Source: Stenocarpella maydis (taxonomy: Eukaryota; Ascomycota; Sordariomycetes; Diaporthales; Diaporthaceae). From it: a DNA stretch of 64,000 nucleotides. A program made the translations under genes and the position numbers. Shown piece after piece: positions 46,542-58,173 of this stretch. Location: the NCBI GenBank assembly GCA_002270565.1, contig NQMI01000090.1, positions 124,001 to 188,000 of the forward strand, given 5' to 3'. The first letter of the stretch is position 1, and every line of letters starts with the position of its first letter. The notes beneath the pieces are model-generated. The model had not been told where the DNA came from and did no database searches. It was given only the letters and a program-made list of their open reading frames with translations.

Positions 46542-49500
46542 GGTGGGTGACAGAGAATGGAAACAGGGGTATCAAATAAGAGGGAGACTGAAGCGAAGGA
46601 AGAGACAGGAGACTATGAAGACTGATCAACAGGAACAAGAGCAAAGGCAACAACAGCTAGGACTAGAGAGACGAAACTCGGGGGGAAACAAAACTGAAGG
46701 AGGAACAAGTGTTCTAATAAGGCCTCGTCCACTTGGTCATAACAAGGTTGATGATGTCTTTTGCAGAGTGCAAGGGGGGAGAGCAATGGATACTCACCCA
46801 AGCAGTAGCCGCCGCCAGCAGGCATCTGGGCGGCAAAGGGGGCTGCTCGTCTAAAAACGGCTGCAGAGTCGAGCGTGAATCTATCGCCAGCTGCGAGCCT
46901 GTGTGGTAGAGGCAGTGTGACATTCCAAATTTAAACCCACCCGGACGAGACGCTATGCCTTGGCCAGCGCGTATGCAGTGAGAATCGAGGGGGGGATCGA
47001 GTGCAGGGACCAGACAAGAGCTCGCATATCTCGGATTGGCCCAGCAGGCGGCACGTCAAGAGGTGGGTGTGCTGAAGCGAGAGGGTCGAGGCAGCACACG
47101 ATTGGTCTCGCCTGTGGAGAGAAGGGGCCTCGACACGGCGCTTATGTACGTAGGTACCTCCGTATATACTGTGGTATAGACGGATTACTATGTATGTACA
47201 TAGCAGGCATACATGCACCATACCCAAGTACCTAGAAGGTACTCAGTGGTGCAGCAGCCTGGGTGCACAAGTAGATAGATACACAGCAGCTACTTAGCAC
47301 ACCCAGCACAAATACGCTAGTACCCGCCCAGGCTTGCCCGGGCATGGCAGGGTTTCCTTCCAATCAGAACTGCCGAGGGGGCCCCTGCACCTACACACAT
47401 AGCTGGCATATGTCTGCTTCGACCTCAAGGTTCGACTGAATTTCATCCTCACTCCCAACCTCCAAAATCGGAACTGCGTCAATGTCATGCCCTCGACAGC
47501 TCGGCAGTCCTGGCAGCGACCATGGAGCGCCCTTCGGTGGAGCTCAACACAGCGTCACCCCTGGTCGGCGCACTTGGTTCAATGGCCTCGACGCCAGCTG
47601 CCAGTCTGCCCGTCTGCCCCTTCGCCTTGTTGGCTCTGCTCCAAGACAGCCGTTGGCCGGGGCTTGTGAGACAATCCACCCTCTCTCGCCTGTCGTCTCC
47701 GATCTCCGAGCCTTGCTCCCTCCTCATGCTGATGTGGCTTGCCTGGTGTGTGCCTCCAGTCCTCGCGGCCCCGAATGTCATCGGAGTCGAGACTAGGTTC
47801 TGCCACTACTTTCACAGGCCTCCTCCACGTGTTGCTCAATATATGCGGCTCGTGAGCACCAAAAAGCCATTGTGAGCCTTGATCACTAATCCAGCAGTCA
47901 ACCTCCAAACACACACACACACACGCCTGGGGGCCAGCGGTGTGACTGTTGTGTACTGGCACCCTTTTAGTGCTTCCTGCTCTCCTCTCTCCGCCTTGCT
48001 CACCAGCTCTAGTCAGCTCCGTGTTCCTCGGGGATATGCTCGTTTGGCCTGTTGACACCGGAACTCTTCCGAGCTCAGCGTAGAACGGTTGGCACAACCT
48101 AACAGTCGATGGGACAGGTCTTGGGGGGCCATGCCCAGATCCGACCCAGAGCCGTCTCGGTTTGCGAGACGTCACCACATGTGCAGCTGCCGGGTGAAGC
48201 TATTTGATTGCCTTGGGATCTAATCATCCCTCTAGGAATGAGTCGCCTGTCCGGGGCCAACGGTCAAATGCTCTATGCAACAAGACGATCTTCATGCCAC
48301 TGACGACCGGTCAGCCACCCCACGTCTACCCCGGCGAGATTGCCCGTTTGCACATGAACCTGCGTGCCTCTTGCCTTGGTTAGCGCTAACGGTTCGCTGC
48401 AGGATTGGTCGCGCAGCCCGCGTTGGCGTCCTCCGCTCAGCGGAGAAGTAGCCATCGGAGCTGTCCATTTGGTCCTCTCGCATGTTTTCCTGCAGCGGCC
48501 CAGATTGTTGGCCTGCTGGAGCCAATTATCTGGACCAGGGTGGATCTGCTCTCCGGGTTTTATATGGAGGATCCAGATAAGCGAGGGGACGCTCGGCTTG
48601 ATGCCGCCGCTTTGCATTTCTACACCATGCGAGCACCAGAGTGATGATCCACACTCTTGTTTGCCATGCGGTGGATCGAGCCTTGGGTAGCTGGATCCAG
48701 AAACAGACCTGACCCGTCAGGCCGGAGACGAGAGGAGCTGAGTCGTCTAGTAGCCGGTCTAGTACGGCTGTCTAGACAGCTTGACGCCAGTGCGCTCTTG
48801 CTCTGCATCGCTAACGTCGCTCTTTGGTTGCACAACTGAGGGGGCTGCAAGCCAGGATTCCTATACTCCGCCGAGGCCCTCCACAGCCGCTCTTTGTGCA
48901 AGGTCTCATGTACATCGACCAACAGCTGCAGCGGGCATAGGTCCCTGCCGGCCAAGCTTGTTGTGCGCTGACCTTTGCATACTGGCATGTACGCAGTCTA
49001 TTTTCCCTCCCCTTCTCCTGACAGTAACGAGTAGCCTCTGGAAGAAGCAACCGCTGCAGCTGTCAACCCCACCTCGGCCGGCCCAGCCCAGCCCACTCTT
49101 TTGATCTGAAGTGCGAATACAAAGAACTGCCCAGATGATGTGCCATCTCCGATTATTCTGCTCAGGTCAAGCCCACAGCCATTATTTCATCGGCATCCCG
49201 GGGCTGTCCAGTCTTCAGGGTCCCACAGACTTGTTCTACGACCAATTACTCCGGATGGTTTCATAGGCAAGGATCCGTACCCGGGTTATGACCCCAGGGT
49301 ACAGAGCAGTGATGAGAACAGGGATGAGTCCCAGATCCCCGGACACGACCATGTTTCCCGGCCTCCAACAACACTATCGGCAGGCGCCCGCGCGCTCGCT
49401 TTGGACAGATGTCAAGGACTCCTGCGTGTTGTGTCTGGGTGTTGGAGCCCGCCACATCGGCCACATTGTTCCCTGCGAGTCTTGAGATCACTAGAGCTTG

Positions 49501-49886
49501 GCATGTGCGCGGCAGCCGTCTTGCGTACCGGCTACTCCGACCACATTGCGGTAATACACCTACAGCATGTGTTTGTACATGCGAGCTAGACCGCCTCGAC
49601 CGCTTCGACACTAGTGTCTCGGGTGTCCGAGTTACTTTCCCTCTTCCATCTGACTTTCATGAAACTTCATGTGAGTTTTCCCATATAAGGGCCGATAGCC
49701 ATACCTGCTCCTCACTGCCGTGTAGTTGCCAGCGCTCGGCCGTATCGGGCGTTGCGTTGTTATTCGTCAGGTCTACAGCATCATCTCTTCTCCTCATTCA
49801 TTGCTCCTCAGAACAAAACAGCAAGTCGAACCACGGGGCTTGGCCAACCAGATATATATGGTCTTGGCCTGATTACTGCATCGGCA
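46542..49886. other. Gene-free 3.3 kb
   Basis: Shared upstream region of the four-TM gene (-) and the 2EXR gene (+). It contains several GTAGGTACCT/AGTACCTAG elements around 47145-47245 and an AC repeat at about 47910-47924. Open frames up to about 200 codons show no domain features. Confidence 0.5.
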
Positions 49887-51300
49887 ATGGAAGGAACCAA
49901 CTCGGCTGGGCAGGAGATGATCTTCGTAAGCTCCCGGACATATACATCACGTTGATCTGTCACTTACCAGGCTCTCGTCAGCACCTATTTTCCAAACTTC
50001 CTGCCGAGCTTCGATGGAAAATATGGGCCTTCAACCTGCCAGGCCCAAGGCTCGTATCCGTTCACTGCGGCTCTAAATCACCGTCTTCTCGGGCGGACAG
50101 CGGCCGCCCTCTCCTGTCCCTGTCCTCCTCCTTTGGATGCACGTCACAGGCCAAGATTCCACCAAACCTACATGCTTGCCATGAATCCCGCCGTGAAGCT
50201 CTCCGGCAGTACCGGCCATCGTTTGGGATAGCCCGGCAGCCCGGGCATACCTTTTTCGACTCAGAACAGGACTATCTGTACTTTGGTCCTCGGGACGGTT
50301 TTATGGCTTCCGACGCAAACCTGCGGACCGTGCTGAGCCTCTGTGACCCAGCCGAGCTGGCCCAGGTGCGCCGTGTCGCCATCAACGAGGCCCTATTCTG
50401 GGTTTATGATTCTGCTTGGCACCACCAGGCGCCATGCCATCGTGAGCACCATCACTATCACCACCAGCAGCAACAAAATCAGCAGCTACAAACGCCCCCG
50501 ACCACACCAATGGAGGATCAGCACCAGCTCCGGCGCCGGCCTCAAAACCAAGACACAAACACCCCACTGCCACCCCTAGGGCCCCTCCCGCCCCCATCAC
50601 CGCCACTGCCGCTCGCGGCAGCAGCCACCGTGGCGCACACGAGCATAGCGGCCTCCCTGCTCGTCGACATCCTGCGCCTGGTCCGCGCGCGCCTCCCCGG
50701 GCTGCGGGNNNNNNNNNNNCAATCGGACGGATCAGCACCAGCTCCGGCACCGGCCTCAAAACCAGACACAAACCCCCACTGCCACCCCTAGGGCCCCTCC
50801 CGCCCCCATCACCGCCACTGCCGCTCGCGGCAGCAGCCACCGTGGCGCACACGAGCATAGCGGCCTCCCTGCTCGTCGACATCCTGCGCCTGGTCCGCGC
50901 GCGCCTCCCCGGGCTGCGGGAGCTCATCCTCGTCCCGCGCGACGAGAACCCCCTGTACAGCAGCGACTGCTACCTGATCGAGCCCGCCATGGGCCAGACC
51001 CGGCTGAGGCGGCAGGTCAGCGAGGCGCTGTCCGCCGCCTTTAGGGACCGCCCGCCGTGGGAGTGGAAGATCAGGACGCTCGGGGCCGACCCCGACCCGC
51101 CGTCTTACGATAGGCTGGTGCTCGGGTGGTGCGATGCCGCCGGCGCAGACAACGCGGGTAGTGGTGGTGGTTGGTGCAAGGGCGGCGGGGGAGACGGGAT
51201 GGCTGAGGGCAAACGACCCCTGGGTGTGACTACAAGGCTTGGTGCCGTGCAGGAGAGTGCGAGGAGATTTCTCGAAGGAGAAATGGAGGTCGATGTCTAA
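49887..51300 (+). CDS. 2EXR-domain protein, interrupted by assembly gap and duplicated overlap
   Basis: Exon 1 (49887-49925, MEGTNSAGQEMIF) splices to exon 2 at 49982. Acceptor TCGTCAG gives FHLFSKLPAELRWKIWAFNLPGPRLV, the opening of the fungal 2EXR domain. The domain continues with NLHACHESRREALRQY and FFDSEQDYLYFGP. A His/Gln/Pro-rich insert precedes a helical part (ASLLVDILRLVRARLPGLRELILVPRDENPLY) and a C terminus ending EGEMEVDV. At 50709-50719 there are 11 N. The 201 bases before the gap (50508-50708) recur almost exactly after it (50720-50920). Omitting the gap and the second copy gives one frame of 381 aa that closes exactly, so the gene is probably intact in the organism. The function of 2EXR proteins is not established. 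Confidence 0.75.
50508..50920. repeat. 201-bp direct duplication flanking N gap (probable assembly artefact)
   Basis: Copies 50508-50708 and 50720-50920 differ by only a few bases and small indels and are separated by 11 N. The first copy keeps the reading frame; the second has indels that break it near its start. Confidence 0.9.
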
Positions 51301-51661
51301 GCGATGAGCATTTTTTTGGGGGCGGATTTCAGCTGCAGTGTGGTGCCATACTCTATGGGAGCGCTTGAACCATCAAATTTCTTTGGCACATTCTTGATAT
51401 CATTCCAGTTAACCTCACCGCCTGATTATACCCTTATCCCCAGGTAATTCTCGTGTATTGCCTTGACCGCAGCAGCAGAGGGTACATAGTCTGCTGGGGT
51501 TGCCCGCAATGCTTCTATACGCACGTACTGCTACATCATGCACCTCACAATATCCGGGGTATGAAGTAATCCACATGATTCGACAGACGCGGTGCGAATG
51601 CACGAGCGCCTCGCGAGCAGCATGCCGCGCCTCCTCATCAACGAACAGCTATCTTGGCAAT
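51301..51661. other. Intergenic, convergent 3' ends
   Basis: Between the 2EXR gene stop (+) and the APC4 stop (-). Nothing notable except a short T/G-rich stretch just past 51310. Confidence 0.6.
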
Positions 51662-54404
51662 CTAAGCCTGCAGCATCTGTGCCTGATCCGGGAGCGAGAA
51701 CACCTTGTAGGTGAGCCCGTCCTTGCCCAGCAAACATACCCTGGCGGGGACACCGCCCCTGGCACCGCTAGCCTCCATGGCCTCCATGCGCACAGGCACG
51801 AACGGGGTCATGTCCTCGGGGAATTCCACCGCCCGCACCGGCGGCGGCGGCGCCCCGTGTGACAGCACTGCGATGCTGGAATCGCTGGCTTGGTAGCGGG
51901 GGTTGACGGGCCTGAAGAGCACGCGAAGCAGTTGCGGCTTGCCATCTTGTGGTGATTAATGTCAGCCCTTCGCCCGTCACTGGACGTGCATAATGTTATA
52001 GCATACCTTTTGATTGGCACAGGGCCAAAAGGACATCGTCGTTTAGGAATTTGACGTCGACTACACGGCCCTCACTGGCTGGGTCCAGGCACTGACAGTG
52101 GTAGAACGCCGTGGAAGGGGTGCTACTGATGCCATTGATGACCTCTATCTTGGTCTCGAAAATACCAACTATGAGACACGTCCTTAGCAACTGAGTCAAC
52201 TTTGACGGCCTCAGTGGGAAAGACCTACTATCGAATGGGTTTTCCTCCGTCACAACAGCTGTGTACGTGACGCCGTCCACACCGTTCTGAAAAGATCATC
52301 ATTAGTACAACGAACCTGAGCAAGGAGTCGTCTGCAAAAGCCCAGACTCACATGTTTAGGGACGGAGCACATCTTGGCATCCACGGCAGTGAAACTCTCG
52401 AGGCCCGAGTTTCGGCCGACCACTTCTAGTTTCACAGCCTGCCCAAAGCGAACGCTGCGCTTTTCCGCCTCAGCAATTTTCCGGAAGACATCTGCCGCCC
52501 TCGCAGTAAGAAAGTCAACCACAAAGGCCATCTGTGCAAGACCCCGCATGCATGGCTCGCCAGCCTCATGACGCTTGAGCTGTCTGTCTAGCTCGTCCAA
52601 CACCCCGGAACTATCCTGCATGCGCTCCCAGTCCTCGTCCAATATCTCTCTCGGCACCTCCGCAAAGTGAATGGACATGGGGCTGCTGACAAGGTACCTT
52701 TCTATGTACCGCAGCACTTTGGCCGGGTCGAGGAGAGCCTCTTTCTCCAACAAATCTTCCGGTACCCTAGTGGAGGAGACCCGGTCTATCGTGAGACGGA
52801 CCCAAGATGAGAACATGCGGAAGAGCTCTAGCTCCTCCATCGTGATAAGTAGGACTCTGTGGCAGATGAGGCTCAGGGCGGCCAAGGTGTCGACAAGCCG
52901 CGTTATTTCCGTATTTGTGAAGCCGACGTGGTCTTCTTCCGCGTGGAACCTAGCGATGCCCGAGAGTCGGCTTAATATGATGGTGCAGCGCTCTATGGCT
53001 GGCAGCATATTCTCGTGTACGATATTGCGAAGGTTCTCAAGGCCGGGGATGACGGCCTTGTCCCAACGCTTGTGGCCCTGGTCATTAATTAAGCGACACG
53101 TCCCTGCGAATAAAGTAAAAAGGGCCCACTTACTCTGTCTCCGATGCTATCGACCAGCCACTCTCGGACGGGACGGTGAACATGTCCCGTAAGGACAGTA
53201 TGATAGAGGGCCTGGACGATGTTTGTAGGTCCAGACTCCATCTTTTGAAGATCCTCCTGGATGAACGAGAGGAAGCGAGAAGGCAGTTCCCGTGTCGAGG
53301 ACCATTCATTAAGAATATGTGTCTGTGTTTGCTTCATATACCGGAGCAGCTTTTGTAGCGTGGTTGTTTTGGACGCCAGGAGAGACAGATTCACCGGCGA
53401 GTAAGAAACGAACCTCAGATCTATTGGGACAAGATACAGGTGCTTGACACGCCCCTCACCGTTTGGATGTAGCAAGAGAGAGTGGGTTGACACCTCCGGA
53501 TGGGCAGCGTGAAGGCCGAGCTGGTGGCCACCATCGACCTGGCTGGAGCTGGGGCTCGGGCCCTGCTTTATAGGGATCCTGAACGTTCCGATGGGGAAGG
53601 AGTCGTAGATGCTAAGGTGCACACAGCCATCTCTCGTGCCTACCACCATGACGTCGACCTGGTCGCTGTCTTCGGGCTTGAGCGGTGAGAACATGGACTC
53701 CAACGACGCGGTTGTCGAGAAGACAAACATGTCGTCCCCGGTGCCTCCGGAGACGGGCAGGGGGCTGATCTTGGGCAGCGAGGCGTCGATCTCGAGGAAT
53801 GTGAGCGCGTGCGGCAGGTCCGCGAGGTCTCTAGTGTCGGCTCCTCCCGAACTGCCCCGGCGAAGCTCATCCGCCGAGGACAGGCCGAGGCCTCGCAGGC
53901 GGGAGGCAATGTCATTGTCCGTACCGAAGTGGCGCTTCCCCGTCAGGTTGCGGGCCCAGGCGACGTGCGCGATGGGCTCTGGACCCGAGTCTAGGTCTAC
54001 AGGTTGTTGAGAGACGACGATGCGGTGGACAGCCTTTGTGTTCTCCACCCCAAGGAGGCGTACGGTCCCGTCATCCCATGCGACAGCCAGGAATTGACCA
54101 GGGAGGAAGTCAGCAAGATGATGTCTCGTAACTAAGTGTGACGCTCGGGCAAGAGAAGGAAACTGTGTTGACCGGAGGGGGGGGACAAACCGTCAGGCCT
54201 CCAGCACAGTGCCTGGATGGTGTGGGCACGATCAGTGCTGCTAGAAACCAGCTCACCCTGGGAACGCCTTATTGCCAGCGTGTTGGCGTTGTTGACCGTG
54301 GCTGCGAGGTTCAGCGTGGGCGAGCATGCTAGCAGTTCCGGGGCCACGGGTGCAGGAAAGCTGCTCTGGCTGAACAGGCCAAGCTTCAGTGCTTTGGCCG
54401 ACAT
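51662..54404 (-). CDS. APC4: Anaphase-promoting complex subunit 4
   Basis: Six exons (54404-54191, 54131-53134, 53077-52352, 52286-52229, 52168-52007, 51945-51662) encode 813 aa. Apc4 is a platform subunit of the APC/C ubiquitin ligase that drives mitotic exit. The N-terminal WD40 part shows LLACSPTLNLAATVNNANTLAIRRSQGELV, IQALCWRPDG-type strands and FLAVAWDDGTVRLLGVEN. The central long-helix region has the family block REWLVDSIGDR-GHKRWDKAVIPGLENLRNIVHENMLPAIERC, formed across intron 2. Next come GFTNTEITRLVDTLAALSLICHRVLL and FSSWVRLTID. C-terminal strands resume WD-like (VVDVKFLNDDVLLALCQSK, QLLRVLFRPVNPRY). The small 58-bp exon 4 (NGVDGVTYTAVVTEENPFD) is supported by phase and consensus borders. 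Confidence 0.92.
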
Positions 54405-55695
54405 TGCTCTCGTGTTGAGTATCCTGGGGTCCAGCGGACTTCATGATCTTGAGGGGCGTATTAGTCTGCACGTTCCTTTTCCTCTTGTTGGTGTCCCAGG
54501 ATTGGACCAAAGTGTGGTCGAAGGGCGTTGTGGTTTTTGTGTGTGTGTGGAAGTCGCGTTCTGGGCAAATACAAAATGTGTAGGTAGGTCTGTCTGCCCG
54601 CCTCACCCTTCTGAATGCCCACCCAGTCCAGCAAGGTTCCCGAGAACACAAAATACGAGTGCAGTTCATTACAATGCACGGCTTCTATCACAGATGCAAA
54701 GATTCAAGGACACACAAAACCACTTTCACATGTGATTGGGAGTGATTTCCCCGTATACACTAGACTCCAAGTACAACAAAACACGTCCCTGGCAGTTCAT
54801 GCCAAAGGGGCCCAACTCCAAAAAGCACAGCCCCAACGCCGTCTTGAGCAGTGATGTTTGCTCTTGCTCTATTGCCCACCGAGCCCAATCCTCTTGACTC
54901 CTGCGCCTTGCAAAGATCCACCCAATTCGCTCTACCTTTCCAAATGCATTCTGCTCAAGTGCTATGCAAGGTATCGAAATCCCCAGTGAGCGCTGCTTAT
55001 CCTGCGTCCCTGTCAAGAATTCAAGATGAAAAACCACATCGCTCATGCTTCCAAAATCCATCCACAATCGCTGGATGCCTGGTCCGTAGTTTCCATCTCT
55101 GACTCGTCGGATTTCCCATCTTCTGCCTCCGGATCAATGAAGACGGCTTCACCCCCCCATCAGTGTCACTATACTTTTCCTTCGCAGCTCCTTCCCATGC
55201 CTTGTGCGCTTCTTCCTCCGAGAGAGCTTCGCACCCAGAAAAAAGGTTGGGGCCTCCACCGGCGTCTATTTCTTGTGCCTTCCAGAGCTCATCCAAGGGA
55301 CTCCCGCAAAGAATGCCACCTCTCATGTCAGGATGGCCTCAGCTGGCCTCTTCGCTGGCCCCACGGCCCGAGTCTCTCGTAGACTCCAGCTCTTGTAGCT
55401 CTTGCAATGTGATAGAAGGTCTTGGCGATCTGAACACTCCATATGCTGCGTCATGCTCGATAAACTCGCAGTCATCTTCCAGTGCGGTTCTTTTGTCTTT
55501 CTCTTGTGTGCCGTCCATTGCGAATGGTCCCATGCATAGCTGCACGGATGGGAGAAAGGCGCTGTCCAAGTCATTGATCGGCTCATTGATCGGCTCCTCC
55601 TCGGCCTCTGGCACTCTTTCAAAAGCTCCTTTAAGAATGTAGCGGGTGTAGCGGGCCACATTGTCAGGAGTGAATCCGCTGGAAGTCGCGCCATC
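54405..55695. other. Region between APC4 start and YMR1 stop, with same-frame open stretches
   Basis: Should contain the APC4 promoter and YMR1 3' UTR. The frame of YMR1 stays open after its TAG for 118 more codons (to TGA at 55339-55341) and then for another 105 codons (to 55021). A GT repeat lies at about 54537-54550. See findings. Confidence 0.5.
55339..55695 (-). other. Protein-like open stretch in the YMR1 frame, after its stop
   Basis: Translation in the same frame as YMR1 gives DGATSSGFTPDNVARYTRYILK, then an acidic stretch with a tandem INEP repeat, then LDSAFLPSVQLCMGPF and RPSITLQELQELE. Composition is protein-like rather than random, but the stretch has no ATG at its start. It could be part of an unrecognised gene (with an exon not located), a decayed C-terminal extension, or chance. 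I do not recognise the sequence. Confidence 0.3.
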
Positions 55696-58173
55696 CTACT
55701 GCGCTACATTCTCAGACGAACCCATCTGTGTCATCTCCTGCCCTTCTAACGACAAGGCGGTGCCACCTGCTGCGGTGGCTGCATTAGCCAGTCCACTTGA
55801 GCTACCGATGTCGAGGCTCGTTATACCCTTGGTGAGATTGCTCAGGAAGCCAGCGTTATTCGACCTAGCCTGTTGCGCTTGAGGGACTTCCACACCAGCG
55901 AGCACGGTCTGACCAAAGGACCCTGCAGCGGAGGCGCCTGCTCGAGGACTTCCACCAGCCCGCGGGGTCCCAAGAGTGCTGTTAGCGGCGCTGTGGTCAG
56001 GCAGAGGGGTTGCTGTGGCAGACTGGACTGCTTTTGCAACCCTGTCAGTGGTGGCTGCCGCTGCGTCCAGAGCGCCATTCATCTCCTGGTCCGTCCTGTT
56101 GAAGAGCTGATACCACCACCGCACCTCATCGAGGCGTGGGAAGATCAGACGCTCCTTGCCCCTAACTTTGTCATCAACTACAGGCTCGTAGTCAGGATTC
56201 GTGAATATGTCCCGTCGGCTGAGGAAGTAGTCCCAGACAGACGAAGTCCGCTCGCGGAGTCTGGCGTCAATCCTCTGCTTCTCGTTGTTGAGCAGGAATG
56301 TGCCGTACTGACAAGAATAAAGGTGGTAGAAAAGACGACGCAGAAAACGCTCGTTGAACTCGAAACGGTCAGGAAATTGTCGAAGTAGCTGGTACACAGC
56401 ATCGAGAAACTGGTGGAACACGGGGCTGATCTCCTTTTCTCGAGTCGCCTGGTCTTCGATGACTGGGGTTGATGCCCGCTCATTGGCGGCAGCGGCGGCG
56501 GCCGCCGCGGTTGCAGACAGATTATCAGGATCCGAGTCCTCCCTGTCCTTGTCCGAGGGCCAGACACCTTTTCTGAAGAGGGCCTTGGTGTTCTCAAAAG
56601 CCTTGTCAAGCACCTCGGTACGCCCATCGGCATCACCTGGCTCAATCTTGGTGCCGGCCATTCCGTCATCAATGCAGATGAAATGGCTGAGCAGGTTCAG
56701 AGGGCCTGATCGTTGATGAAACATGTGTCCAAAAGACAGCCAGTCCTTCTCAATCAGCACGATGAACCCAGTAATGGTACGGTAGTACGGATCCAACATG
56801 ATCTGCGACAACGCACTCAGCTGGCTGGTACGGTCCCAGCCATCGGAGCAGTGGATGAGGACGTGGGAATGCTGGATGCCAACCTGTCTAGCGATCAGGG
56901 CTGACCCGTCCAGTATACCTGTGATGTGCTTCAGCCAATCACTCTTGGCAAGTAGCTCCTGGTTGGGAGGCCCATTAGAGATATCTCCATCCTTGAGGGC
57001 GCTGATGACCTTGTTCAGGCTGTTTCTCATGACATGGATGTTTTGGATATTCAAATATGCCTTTGTGGCGAACTTGTAATAATCCATGTTCTCAGAGCCC
57101 TTGCCCACGACCTGCATGGCCATCGAGTTGATGGCAGGCCGAGCATCGATGATCAAGTTGTGCTGCTGCGCCCCGAAGATGATCCTCTTTCCCTTATCGT
57201 CGTGGAAAGCGTCACCGGCTGACAGCAGCTCGGGCTCTGGGGAGTCCAGGTTGGAGGAACTGTTGGCTCCCTCCAGAAGGCCTGGCTGGGTGCCTGAGGA
57301 GCTGGTTTCGGTGCTGAGGGAGGGCGGTGCCTCTTGGGTGTAAGCAATTGAGAAGCAGGCCTCGACCAGGGCTTCGTCCTGACGGTTGCGGTTCCCGGTG
57401 ATGCCGACCCTGGGCTGGGAGCTCCGAGTGATCGAGCAGTTGTTGACCGGGTGCAAGTACGCGAGGGTGGGCACGCGGGCTCGAGTGCGGTGAGAGGCAG
57501 CATACTTCAGAGTCGCGTCGGAAATCTTGTTGGGGACCACGATAACAGATGGGTACGTAGGAGAGAAGCTGTAGTCTGAGTTGATTTCAGAGATCCTCCA
57601 GCCTTTGTCCGATAACTTGCTGCCGATGCCCTGGCGCCGGAACTCGGCTTTCGCATCGTACAACTGCCAGCCGTTGATGCCACGCTCCTGCTTTGGCGGG
57701 TGGTAGTGGAATGCATGCAGCTTGTCGATGCTACCCAGCTTACACGAACGAGCTCTTATGAGGTTGAAGGCATCGTGAGCCTCCTTGTGATCGTGGAAGT
57801 GGAACAGGACGAAGTAGAAATCGCGACATCGAAGGCGGATGCTAGATTCTCGCCCGGAATTAGGAGGGGTCGGTCGATATTCGCAGGCGGTAATCAATGT
57901 GTACGCGACCCATGATTCTCGGGCACGCTCTTTCGCACCATTCGGAGCCGCTCCAGCCTTGACAGGGGGGGCGGTAAAGATGATATGGAAGTCCGTCAAC
58001 CTGAGGCAGCCCCGCGTTGTCTCGCCTCGGGCCACGGCGGTGACGTCTTCTATGGTCTGGGCCCCGTTGTCAGTATCTCAGCATCCGGGGGCGCCGAAGG
58101 CGGGCGATGGCCAGGGCTTGTGAGGTGATGCAAGGGGTTAGCTCCAGGGACTCACCTGCAGGATTTCCACCAT
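55696..58173 (-). CDS. YMR1: Myotubularin-type phosphoinositide 3-phosphatase
   Basis: Two exons (58173-58156 and 58056-55696) give 792 aa. Ymr1 dephosphorylates PI(3)P and PI(3,5)P2 on endosomal and vacuolar membranes. Exon 1 encodes only MVEILQ, and the splice gives MVEILQTIEDVTAVARG. A PH-GRAM domain fills about 1-115 (RLTDFHIIFTAPP, IRLRCRDFYFVLFHF). The phosphatase core has GWRISEINSDYSFSPTYPSVIVVPN, LAYLHPVNNCSITRSSQPRVG and INSMAMQVVGKGSENMDYYKFA. The active site is CX5R from Cys409 to Arg415 within HCSDGWDRTSQLSALSQIMLDPYYRT, so the enzyme should be active. DWLSFGHMF and SPVFHQFLDAVYQLLRQFPDRFEFNE follow. An Ala tract and an Ala/Gly-rich C terminus (ending SSENVAQ) are variable regions. 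In-frame open sequence continues past the stop codon. Confidence 0.94.
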
